Source: Dermatemys mawii (taxonomy: Eukaryota > Chordata > Testudines > Dermatemydidae). Taken from it: a stretch of DNA of 64,000 nucleotides. Made by a program: the position numbers and the translations under genes. The first letter of the stretch is position 1; the number at the start of each line of letters is the position of its first letter. Below, piece after piece: positions 34,301 through 44,604 of this stretch. The notes beneath the pieces were generated by a model. The model was not told the DNA's origin and ran no database searches. It saw only the letters and a program-made list of their open reading frames with translations. Where the stretch lies: assembly GCA_007922305.1 (NCBI GenBank), contig ML677374.1, positions 14,863,178 to 14,927,177 on the forward strand, written 5' to 3'.

Positions 34301-37300
34301 ATTATTCCAGTTACGACCCATCATGCTAGGCAGCATGTGACCCTTTACTTTTTGCTTTGGTGACAGAGAAGCCCTGCACAAACGTGGCAGCTTTTACCCT
34401 TCCTAGGACTAGGCACCTCTACAATTATGCCCTCCTGTCTTTGGGTATGTGGGCTCCAAACTGCTAATTCCCTGTTCATTTGAGAGTAGCCATTTATAAT
34501 AATCACAGATAGCCCATTGGCTGCGGTGTTCCTGGACAGGAAAATCATTGTGCGTCTGTCAGAGCCTCTGCACCAGCCACATCTGCTATGTCCTACAGAA
34601 CTGGGTTTAGTTTGGGTTAGGCTCATTACACCTGTGATATGTACTGACAGCTACATCCAGCACTTAATCCATGGTGAAACTGGAGTTGATGTTTGATGAG
34701 AGTTGTGCATGTAACTGTGGGCAGTGTATGACCTTCACTCTACTTTAATTTCTTGTATGTATGAATGCTAACAAATTGTGATCCAGTTCACTAGCTTCTG
34801 GGAAAGCGGGTTATATCGTGTGTGTGTGTGTGTTATATTTGACAGTAATCAGAGGGGTAGCTGTGTTAGTCTGGAATTGCAGAAGTGACAAAGAGTCCTG
34901 TGGCACCTTAAAGACTAACTAAAGTATTAGAGCATAAGCTTTCGTGGGCTAATAACCACTTGTATCCGACGAAGTGGGTATTAGCCCACTAAAGCTTATG
35001 CTCTGATACTTTAGTTAGTCTTTAAGGTGCCACAGGACTCTTTGTCATATTTGACAGTGAATTCCTCATGTTTTCTTAGGGATGAACTTCCTCTGTCAGT
35101 GCCAGAATATAGTGATTATGCTAAGATTTTGGCAGCTGTCTTTGGGGGAGGTTAGAATCTTGGGGCTTGTGACAATTTACAGAATGTAAATACATGAAAC
35201 CTCCTTAAATTGCACTTGCAGTTCTAACTGGATATGGGTAAAGGGATGGCTGTAAGGATAGTCTGGATGCTTTGGGATCATTTAGTGTGAATCACAGCTG
35301 CTATAAATATACGTGATTTGGTGTCTATGCCGCATCCTGCATGACTCTTTCCTTAGGTCGGCTACACGGTGCGCTTTGAAGATTTCACCTCCGAAGAGAC
35401 GCGAATCAAATTTCTAACGGATGGGATGCTTCTCCGCGAAGCCATCGGTGACCCCCTGCTGCGCAAGTACAGTGTCGTCATTCTAGACGAAGCTCACGAG
35501 AGGACAATACACACGGACGTGCTGTTTGGGGTGGTGAAAGCGGCGCTAAAGAAACGGAAGGATTTGGGCAAATTCCCACTCAAAGTGAGTGCTGATTCCC
35601 CACCTGGCCCCCAAGCAGATGGAGAGTTGGGGTTCTTCCACACCTCTAAGGGCCGGTCTATACTGAAATGGTTAGCCTGAGTTTGTGCACTAGAGAGAGC
35701 CTAGCTCCAGTCACTTCAGAAGAACACTGGAGTGGCGCAGAGTGATTTGGGTAGCGGCAGAGTGATTGGATTTGCTGCTGATGTGTTCTAATTCCAGCTG
35801 TTTCATCCCCGCTGCATTACTAGCTGCAGCTTTAACAGCACTCAAGCATCAACACACCCCCACCAGCTAGTTTAAAGCACCATTTAAGACGAGCTAAAGA
35901 TTGTGTGTGTGTGTGTGTGTGTGTGTTTGTGTATGTACTGGAGTTGAGTTTGGAGTAACGCACAAGCGAACTATGCTATGAAGACCCACCTAAGGGGTGG
36001 GGTCCTCGGCATGTTTGACTTTCCTAGCTTGAACACATTCCCTTTCTTGAAAGCCATCTCTTAAGTATGAACGTTCTAACCCGGCGGAGCTGTTTTTAGT
36101 AAACGTCTGGAAACCTTTAAGCTTGCTTCTCCACTCATTCTGTAGTATATGGGGTGATATGTGTATAACACATTTTGGGAATGATGGCTGTAGACTTGAA
36201 GGCCTGGAAGAAAAAAATGTAGCTCTCTTCTGCACTAAATGCCTTTCTTACCTTTTGCTGGTTTGGGTGTTCACCCTAGCAGTCTAAGGGGGCTGAGTTT
36301 TGTAGGCCTGTTGGCAAATATCTCGCGTGTGAGTTCCATTGATAGCACCTGCCTTGCTCCTATTTTGTAGGTGGTGATCATGTCAGCTACTATGGATGTA
36401 GACCAGTTCTCTCAGTACTTCAACGGGGCCCCAGTCCTCTATCTAGAAGGTCGGCAACATCCAATCCAGATCTTTTACACCAAACAGCCTCAAAGTGATT
36501 ACCTCCAAGCAGCACTGGTGTCGGTCTTCCAGATCCATCAGGTACCACGGGTGTGTTGGGAGCAAGCATTGCTCCTGCGATGCTGCAGTTGGATATTTCA
36601 TCTGTTATCATTCTGCCTGTTCAGATCCAAGTGGTGGTTTCTCTGTCATGCTACAAGCATTGAGGATTCTTTTAGTGTCACCCCTGACGTCTGAATGAGC
36701 TATATTAATGTGAGACTTTGGCTAGATTCATGATCTCAAATATCCAATGGCCTGAAATTGTAGCTTATATCGTTAGTAGAACTCTGAGATTGTTCTGTAT
36801 GCTGTTGTAATCTCATCTCTAGCTTTCATACTTCAGTGCGGGCCAGCTGGCTGTATATTCTTTTAAAATCTACTTCTCGGGTAGATGATGCTGATGGTGT
36901 GACTGAGTTAGATGAGGGTTCCCATTACTGGAAAATACTGTGCTCTAGGGAATCATTTATTTGCACCCCATTACTTACAGAATTGTGGAATCCACAAAGA
37001 GCACCAAAAGGAAAAACTGCCAATCTTCAATTATCATTAAGATCGCCTCCCTGATGTAGTTGTTAAGATAAACTATAGAGAAAATGGAAATCTAATGAAT
37101 TAAAAGCTCATCAATATTTTATGACTAGCACTAAGTGTTTCAACGCAAAACTGCCAAATGGTTAGTCTTGAGTTTTTGAAAGAGGTGCCTGGGGTGCTCG
37201 TCTTCGGAAATATATCCAGCATGTCCCCTCTGCATTGGAGCACACAGTGACATGGTGCTGTTGGAGCTGTGACTGGTGGAAAGCTGTTAAATAAACATTA

Positions 37301-40300
37301 ATGTCCTGCATCTGCCATTCTGAAAATATTTATTGCTGCTGTGTTTGTAGGCATTGAACTCTAGTCCGGAGGTGAAAGGAGACTGCTAAGCAAAGTATGC
37401 AGCCTAGCTTTCCTAGCTATTCTTCGGGTTTTCATGTGATTACTGGTCAGCTGTGCTTCCATTGGAAAGCAGACCAGCTTGTTCGTTCAGGTGCACTGGA
37501 AAGTCGCTGAACAAAGCAGAAACATCAGTTTCTCTAGTGTTTTTTGTTGTTTTTTTTTTCCCTTCCATCCTAGTGACATGCTGAGCCCCCTTCCATCTCA
37601 GTGAATCCGGTGGGAGCTGGGGATGCTCAGCACCTTGCTCCGTAGGCACACATCCAGCTGCTCCATCTCTTCTGCTGTTCTTAGGAGAGCTCAGAAATCT
37701 TGCTACCACTGGTAATTGCTGTTTTATTTCTGCTTGAGTCTTCTTCCCCCACTAGCTTACACTCGTTTCTAATTCCCCAACCCTCCAGGAAGCACCTTCT
37801 TCTCAGGACATCCTGGTGTTTCTAACTGGTCAGGAAGAGATCGAAGCGATGACCAAAACCTGCCGAGACATCGCCAAGCATCTTCCCGATGGCTGCCCCC
37901 AGATGGTGGTGATGCCTCTCTATGCTTCGCTGCCATACTCGCAGCAGCTCCGAGTCTTTCAGGCTGCTCCCAAGGTAAGCCAGGCTGGGGGACACCTGGG
38001 GGAGCTGATTCATCCACATCACTGTTTCCCTGCACAGGTGCACAGGAAGGGCTGCATGTTTCATGGGTTAAAAGCAATCTTCATTTATAACCATGACTGA
38101 CTCCTGCCTGAAGACAGGAGGGTACGTGTTTTCAGTGCAATGTATAGAGTGTAACCTCTATGAACCTCTCCTCAGTATTGGCACCAATATGGCAATAAGT
38201 GCCCCGATACAGAAAAGGTAGCGGAATGAGGGCCCAAGGGCTTGGTAATGAGATGCAGAGCCTTTGGAACGTGCTCTGTGGACTAAGAGCCTCATCGCAA
38301 AAAGCACCATTCCAGCTGGCCGGCCTCACTGGGCAGTTTCCAGGTCGTACTGAAATTCCAAGAAGACTAACCTCCAGGTCCTTGCAGACTTGGCAGTGCT
38401 GTGTTTATGTGCACAGAAGAACTTGCATTGCTTCAGCCTATGTTATTCCTGGTCAGTGGATAAATAGGAACTCGGGTCTTCAGGGATCTTAGTCTCATGC
38501 CTTTCACCAGAAGCAAAACTAAAAAGGTTTAAAGGCTCCACTGCAAACAGCCCTTTGGCAGGGTCTTGTATCTAATTTGACTAATTGTTTTTGATTGCAA
38601 AGTTCCTTTCATTTAGAAATCTGCCCAATTGCTAGAGTTTTAATGCTGCCATAAAAGCTGGTCACACTGACAGAGTACTCTAAAGTGTAACCAAGTCAAA
38701 GCACACCAATAAGGATGTGTAAATCGTGGGACACGGTGGTGGGAAAGTGGGAGCTGGGACTCCTGCAAGTGTGGCCTACTGGATACAGCCCTGAGCTGGC
38801 ACTTGAGAGAGCTTGAATTCTATTCCTCGCTCTGCCACTGGCCTGCTGGGTAACCCTGGGCAAAGTCACCACAGCCTCAGTTTCCCCATCTGTAAAATGA
38901 GGACAATGATACTGACCTCTTTTATAAAGCTCTTTGAGATGTACTGCTGCAAAGTGTTAGGTAAGAGCTAGATGGTAGCCTTTTGTTTGCTCTTCCTCCT
39001 AGGGCTATCGCAAAGTGATCCTTTCAACCAACATTGCGGAAACCTCCATCACCATTCCAGGAATAAAATACGTTGTGGACACAGGCATGGTTAAAGCAAA
39101 GAAGTTCAGCCCTGGTGAGGAGCTGAGATGAGTGATATGGAAATAATTTTTAATTCTTGATAAATACGTTGAGGCTCTAAACCCTGCTAGCAGCTGATTT
39201 AAAACACCCTTTCACCAGTCTTTAACATGTTGTATTTCAGGCGTTTGTCAATCGTCCTGTCAATTGAACGTGATTTCTTCCCCATGCTCATCTGATCCTG
39301 GGATAGGGTGTATACAGGGCTATCCATTTGTGGGGAGAGTCAGCTAAGTGTGGAATTGTACCGGGCCTCCTGGGGTATGTCTACACTACGATTAAAAACC
39401 TGGGGCTGGCCCCTGCCAGCTGACTCAGGCTGCAGGGCTGTTTACTGCGGTGTAGATGCGTGGGCAAGGTGGAAGGGTCCCAGAGTTCAGGCTGCAGCCT
39501 GAGCCAGAACATCTACACCCTAAATAGTCTCTTAGCACAAATCAGTTGGTATCGGCCAGCAATGGGTGTCTATGTGCGGTGTAAACATGCTCCTGGAGCT
39601 GTGAATTGCCACCAACTGGGTGCAGCACCATGTAGCTGTCTTCAGGTCTTGTATGCTAATTAAGAATAGGCCTGGTTAGTGTTTGGATGGGAGACTGCCT
39701 TTAAGTGGTGGTGTTTCGGCAGGTGGTGCTCTCTTTCTTCCCCCGGGATCAGTACTCAGCCGCTGTGCGAATTTGCACTACCTGTGTTTCCAAAGCCCCA
39801 CATGTGTGAATATTCACTAATGTGGACTCTCTTCCTTTCCCAGAGAGTGGCCTGGAGGTGTTGGCTGTGCAGCGGGTGTCAAAGGCCCAGGCGTGGCAGC
39901 GTACAGGGCGAGCGGGACGAGAGGACAGTGGAATCTGTTACCGGCTCTACACAGAGGATGAGTTTGAGAAGTTTGATAAAATGACGATCCCTGAGATACA
40001 GAGGTGAGAACAGAATCCACTTCCCCGCACACACAGCCTTGCCCTCCCTTAGCCAGACCCTGCCACGTAGCCAGAATCTGCGACTCTGAAGGGAGGCCTG
40101 TGGGTGCCGTGAATGAATATGGAGCCCCAGAAGCAGCCTGGGCTGAGGAAGGGCACTCAGAGCCTGGAGACAGAACTGTCTCTCTGCTGGCTTCCTGTTG
40201 TGGTTAATTCCATTTTCCAGCTTGGGTGCGTTTTGTGACGGGGGGTGGGTGGGCCTGAAGCTGTCAGAGCTCAGGCTTTCACTCTGTCTCCACCAGCAGC

Positions 40301-43300
40301 CCCGTTGCCAGGAGGAAGGTGTTAGAAACAAGAACAGGGTATTTTATTCCCCCTCCTCCATCTCTGGACTTGTAGCTTTTTCTCCTCGTCCCTTTTAAGC
40401 ATGTACTGTCCTGTCTCGTGTGACATAACTGACAGCAGGCTGATGAGGCTACAAGGGATAACTGAAGCAACTGGTTCACCTGTTGTGTCCTTGCTCAGCC
40501 TTCAGGGAGTGGGCTCCAGCAGGATCTCAGAATCCAAGAAGTTCTGTGCCAAACGCCATCAGCTGAGGATGAGGTTCTGGGGAGCATCCAGCTTCCAGTG
40601 TCACCTTGGTCGTTGCCCTTTGATCTCCGCCCTTTGTATTGTACTCCTTATCCTTATTACGCTTGGGCTGCTCTTCCTCAGCGTGCAGGATTTCAGAGGA
40701 GACAGTCTTGCAGGTCTACCTAACTTGCCTCAACAGAGGCAGGTGATTGAGGTTGTTCTTATTTTTTTTCTCTTCCTTTGCAGGTGTAACCTGGCCAGTG
40801 TGATGTTACAGCTCCTGGCTCTGAGAATTCCCAATGTTCTCACCTTTGACTTTATGTCCAAGCCATCCCCAGGTAAGTGGCTGTGAAGGCAGCGCTGACG
40901 AGGGTGGGTAACAGGTCACTGAGAATTTGTCTGAAAATAAATTTTTTGGCTGAACCGATAATGGAAAGTGGGGGGAGCCTGTACCACAAGCAGTGTAACA
41001 CTTCCTGTACTGTTGCAACCTCCCCCAATGGGTCATGCTGACAAGTGAACTCATCAAAATCTTCTGCCATCTGGGTGGACCAGATTCCCTTAAGTGCTCC
41101 CTGACCGTGGTCAGTGTTGTGAAAGCAGGAACACTGGCAGCAAGAGCTGGGGAATTCAACTTCTTAATAGAGTGAGGAGCAGCATGGGGTAAAAGGAGGC
41201 TGGAGGGGCAAAGAATCTGAAGAAATCTTGTGGGGGAGGTTTCTTGAGAAGGAGAGCAGCCTGCCGGTGTCCTGACAGGCTTGCCATGGCCACCGTGCCT
41301 CTGCTTCTATTTAAAATGTAATTTGTCAGTGGAACGTGCCTAGTGGACAGCCTCGGAGACTTGAGCAGTTTAATCAGAACAGGCAGAGGAGTGCCATGTC
41401 GTCGTCCTTCACTCTGACCCGGAGACGCTGCCTCTGCTGATGCCAGGGGGAGTTCTCCTCTCCTCGGGTGATATTCCCAACAATGAAGCCCACGGGCTGT
41501 ACCATTCTGTCTTGATAGATGCCATTCAGGCAGCCATTGACCAACTGGATCTGCTGGGGGCTGTGGATCGGAAGGAGGATCAAGTTACTCTGACCCCACT
41601 GGGAAGGAAGATGGCAGCATTTCCTCTGGAACCCAAATTCTCTAAAGTACAAATGATAGGCAAAAAGCTTTTTATTTTTAGCTGGATATATTTTCCTATA
41701 GTTATAAGTCTCTTATTCTCAAGCACTGAAAATCCTAGTAGATTAGAGAGGCACAGTTTTCCTTTACAGAAATTGTACTGGTTTGTCCCTGTCATATCCT
41801 GCTCATCTAGTGGGTGCTCTATAATCCTGTTTACTTCAGCCATTTCCTCTGGTATTGAAGGTTGGCTCACTGGTTTGGAATTCACCTTTAGTATCTTTTG
41901 TTGATAGGTAGGACATTTGCTCCCCTCCTCTCCTCTAGCACACTAGCTGATTTTAATGAGGCAAGTTAGAGTTGAAACCAAAGTTTCCAAAAAAGCTGTC
42001 TTTGTCTTGCTTCCAATTTTCATGTGAATGACTGCGTTATGCTGAAACTTCCTTAAAATAATCAGCTCTCCCCAATAGTGTGCATGTGTATGTATAGCTG
42101 AGTGCCTAAATAGCAAAAGTGTGTAATTCAAGGTTAGTGTGTAGTTTAGATCATTCAAATGAGGACAACTTAAAGAATAATCCTTAGTGATCGTTATTAC
42201 CAGTGCCTCCGTGATACTGCATTTGCGTGGGGATAGACAAGCTATGTCCCCAGGACGTCTCTTCCCTCTGTCTTCTATGATTTTAAGAATAAATTAGAGT
42301 ACCCCTCTCTTTTATTTCTGATCCCATTGAGCCAGGAGTTAGTTTAACACAGAGAAGGGGTCTTTTAAAGTTTACGTTACCCACCAAGATTACTGTGTTT
42401 TTGAAATCTGTCCGCTGAAACCCATGAAACCCAGGTCTTGCTCTGTGCTTTGCAGACTATCCTCATGTCCCCCAAGTTCCACTGCACAGAGGAGATCCTG
42501 ACCATTGTGTCCCTGCTCTCGGTGGACAGCGTCCTCTACAACCCTCCAGCCCGGCGGGATGAAGTGCAGTCTGTCCGGAAGAAGTTCATTTCCAGCGAGG
42601 GGGATCACCTCACCCTGCTCAATGTATACAGAGCCTTTAAAAATGTCAGCGGCAATAAGGTAGGTGAGGTTTGCAGCACGCCAGTCTCTGGAGACGGTAC
42701 AATAACTTTCCTATTGGAGATCTGACCTTTCACCATCTACCTGCACTTTGCTTTGCATCTGAGTGCCTCCTAATCAATATATCAGAGGGGTAGCCGTGTT
42801 AGCCTGGATCTGTAAAAGCGACACAGTCATGTAGCACCTTATAGACTAACAGATGTTTAGGAGCAAAAGCTTTCATGGGTGAAGATCCACATTCATCTGA
42901 TGAAGTGGGTCTTTGCCCACAAAAGCTTATGTTCCTAAACATCTGTTAGTCTATAAGGTGCTACAATACTCTTTATCTAATCAATATATTTATCCTCACT
43001 CTGCTTCTGTGAGATGGAAAAGGGCTAACCTCATTTTACAGTGACTTCCTGAAGGTCACACACACATGCTGCAGCAGAGCTGGGAACCGAACCAGTCTTT
43101 TGAGATCCAAGCTAGCAACTTAACCTCAAGGTCATCTTTCCTCTTTGTATTGTTCCAGTTGGGTAGGGTTGTGTTTCAGCTGACCATCAGGAAATGCCTG
43201 GCAATGCTCTTCAGCAGAACTCTTACATAGAGACTGGGCCTTTCTGCAAGTTTTGTAAATGGGACTTGGATTTAATCCACAAATCAAACTCTCTGGTCTG

Positions 43301-44604
43301 ATTTCTAAATATGTAGAGTAGCATGCTAGGCTTCCAAGTGTGCCTTTCCTCCTCAGGGCTCCCAGTGTGATTTACAAACTGGATGCTTCTTGGAATCACT
43401 TTCACCATCTCTGGGTAGGGAGGCCAGAGCTATTTCATGGCATACCCACAAAACAGATTAGGACAGCGGGTGAGGAATACTGTGTCTAACTGGAACTGTG
43501 AGAGGGAATGTAGGTAAGTCAAGTGTAACTGTCCATAATGTGAATCTGGCCACAAGGGTAGGAGCACTCTTTTTGGAATGGGTATTGATTTAGGGACCCT
43601 GTTTTACATCTTATCCAAAGACAGCGTCCCTAACATCCATGATAAAAAAGTGAATTGTTCTAGCATCCACTTGCTCTGCTGCAGGAATGGTGCAGAGAGA
43701 ACTTTGTGAACAACAGGAACATGACGCTGGTGTCGGACGTCAGAGCTCAGCTCAGGGACATTTGCCTCAAGGTAACTAGTTACTCAAAAATTCTTCAGTT
43801 GTCTTGTCATTGTTTTTACCTCCCCTGTACCCCAGAACGGCTTCCCTAGCAGTACCAGATCCTAGCAGAGGGAAACACTGTGCCTTCAGTTCCTGGTTTG
43901 AATATGGTGGGACTGAAACTAACTCCTCTAACGGGCAGCTTGGATCTGTCTCTGGACAGCATCCTGCAAACGTGGAATGGCAGCTGTTCTAGGTTGAACT
44001 GGAATTCCCATTCCTTTTGAGCTCCTGATTGTACCATATTTGCTTTTCAAACCTGTGCAGTTAGTTATTGGAAAGGATGCCAGAAAGCAATAGGTGATGT
44101 GGGCTTTTGTGTTGCGCTAGAAGCCACCTGATTCCAGTCTCGCTCCCACCGCGTGGTATAACTATCTGGTGACTGTGAGACTTTTCCAGGCTTGTTTTAT
44201 GAAACTTAATGTTCGTTAGGGTGTCTGATCCTTAGCTGCAGGGCCCCCCACACAAGGGATTGCCATCTCTTTCTCTCTCTCTCATTACTAACCAGCTATC
44301 ATTACCGATTGAGTCCTCCCGATCGGACACAGGGAATATTCGCCGCTGCCTGGCTCACAGCCTCTTCATGAACACTGCAGAGTTGCAGCCGGATGGCACC
44401 TATGCCACCGTAGACTCCCACCAGCTGGTGGCAATCCATCCCTCCTCGGTCCTCTTCCACTGCAAGCCAGCCTGCGTAACGTACAACGAGCTGCTTCACA
44501 CCAACAAGTGCTACATGAGGGACCTGTGCGTGGTGGATGCAGATTGGCTATATGATGCCGCACCTGAGTATTTCCGCAGGAAGCTAAGAGCAGCCAAGAA
44601 CTGA
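28378..44604 (+). CDS. DHX33: DHX33, DEAH-box RNA helicase
   Basis: Coding exons: 28378-28582, 33399-33559, 35357-35584, 36371-36541, 37789-37974, 39003-39114, 39844-40003, 40784-40872, 41519-41646, 42456-42659, 43685-43771, 44296-44604. They join in frame to 679 residues (human 707; the difference is in the variable Pro/Gly-rich N terminus). DHX33 is a nucleolar/cytosolic helicase reported to act in rRNA transcription, translation initiation and NLRP3 RNA sensing. Superfamily 2 motifs are intact: GETGSGKT at 69-76 split across exons 1-2, [12 protein letters not shown] at 166-169, SAT at 203-205, FLTGQEEIE from 266, [11 protein letters not shown] from 325, QRTGRAGR at 373-380. Winged-helix, ratchet and OB-fold regions follow (LFHCKPACV near the end). 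All junctions are GT-AG. Introns carry MIR, CR1, hAT and two foldback SINEs. The polyadenylation site is unresolved (AGTAAA at about 45181, AATAAA at 47463). Confidence 0.97.
29060..29285 (+). repeat. MIR/CORE-SINE
   Basis: Sense MIR order: gttctgggttcagtttccc, tgtgaccttgggttaatcac, gcctcagtttcccc, ctgtaaaaatgga, and the trailing ggtgctcagatactgtg. Lies in DHX33 intron 1. Confidence 0.8.
29770..30695 (+). mobile_element. CR1 LINE remnant (reverse-transcriptase C-terminal part and 3' region)
   Basis: A decayed reading frame near 29810-29940 translates to CR1 reverse-transcriptase words such as [20 protein letters not shown] followed by [10 protein letters not shown]. Here the usual FADDTKL has Asp to Asn. 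Downstream DNA shows the CR1 3' section (gaaaatccagaggggagcaa, atatgaggaaagattg, ggaggttgtggaatctg) with frameshifts and stops. It is a dead copy, interrupted by the hAT element at 30696-31163 and resuming at 31164. Confidence 0.9.
30696..31163. mobile_element. Nonautonomous hAT transposon nested in CR1
   Basis: 468-bp AT-rich element without coding capacity. The left end is cagcgtttcccaaactgttc and the reverse complement of the right end is cagtgtttctcaaatttatt, a hAT/Charlie-type terminal inverted repeat. It is flanked by 8-bp duplications gtctagat (30688-30695) and gtctacat (31164-31171) with one mismatch, the size expected for hAT insertion. It splits the CR1 copy and is therefore younger. 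Confidence 0.88.
31164..31255 (+). mobile_element. CR1 LINE 3' terminus (continuation after hAT insertion)
   Basis: Contains gtctacataatacttaatcc, tgcagggaactgatgtagg, gaggttccttccagtcctgc and ends ttctatgatcc, the turtle CR1 3' end. With the part before 30696 it makes one contiguous element when the hAT and its duplication are removed. Confidence 0.88.
33160..33350 (+). repeat. MIR-like SINE fragment
   Basis: tctcgtggttagagctgtc, ggttctgttccca, cctcagctttcccattggca and aaaatgggaacaacgcctgc are diverged MIR words. It ends about 50 bases upstream of DHX33 exon 2. Confidence 0.65.
34847..35046 (+). mobile_element. Foldback tRNA-derived SINE, copy 2 (DHX33 intron 2)
   Basis: Head aatcagaggggtagctgtgt, then a body that folds back on itself: arms 34887-34953 and 34980-35046, each 67 bases, with only two mismatches between them, and a 26-base tip that is itself partly palindromic (ccactt...aagtgg). 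A perfect 12-bp target duplication atatttgacagt lies at 34835-34846 and 35047-35058, outside both arms. It is preceded by a short TG microsatellite (34819-34832). Confidence 0.92.
35903..35930. repeat. (TG)n microsatellite
   Basis: Thirteen or so GT/TG dinucleotides in DHX33 intron 3. Confidence 0.9.
38775..38965 (+). repeat. MIR/CORE-SINE
   Basis: Sense MIR order: ttgaattctattcctcgctc, tgccactgg, acagcctcagtttcccc, atctgtaaaatgagga, then agctctttgagatgtactgc. Ends about 35 bases before DHX33 exon 6. Confidence 0.85.
39373..39523. mobile_element. Probable amniote MITE (ggtatgtctacact family)
   Basis: Opens ggtatgtctacactacgatt and closes agaacatctacacccta, with GC-rich internal words (ccagctgactcaggctgcag, ttcaggctgcagcctgagcc) able to form a hairpin. 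I recognise it as a recurrent turtle repeat; class not certain. Lies in DHX33 intron 6. Confidence 0.5.
42783..42976 (+). mobile_element. Foldback tRNA-derived SINE, copy 3 (DHX33 intron 10)
   Basis: Head cagaggggtagccgtgttag, then arms at 42831-42890 and 42905-42964 (60 bases each, seven mismatches, the first 32 bases identical). A perfect 13-bp target duplication ctaatcaatatat occurs at 42770-42782 and 42977-42989, outside both arms. Same architecture as copies 1 and 2. Confidence 0.92.
42995..43135 (-). repeat. MIR-like fragment
   Basis: Antisense core words: cctcattttacagtgactt, gaaggtcacacacacatg, cagcagagctgggaaccgaa and caacttaacctcaaggtca. Confidence 0.65.
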
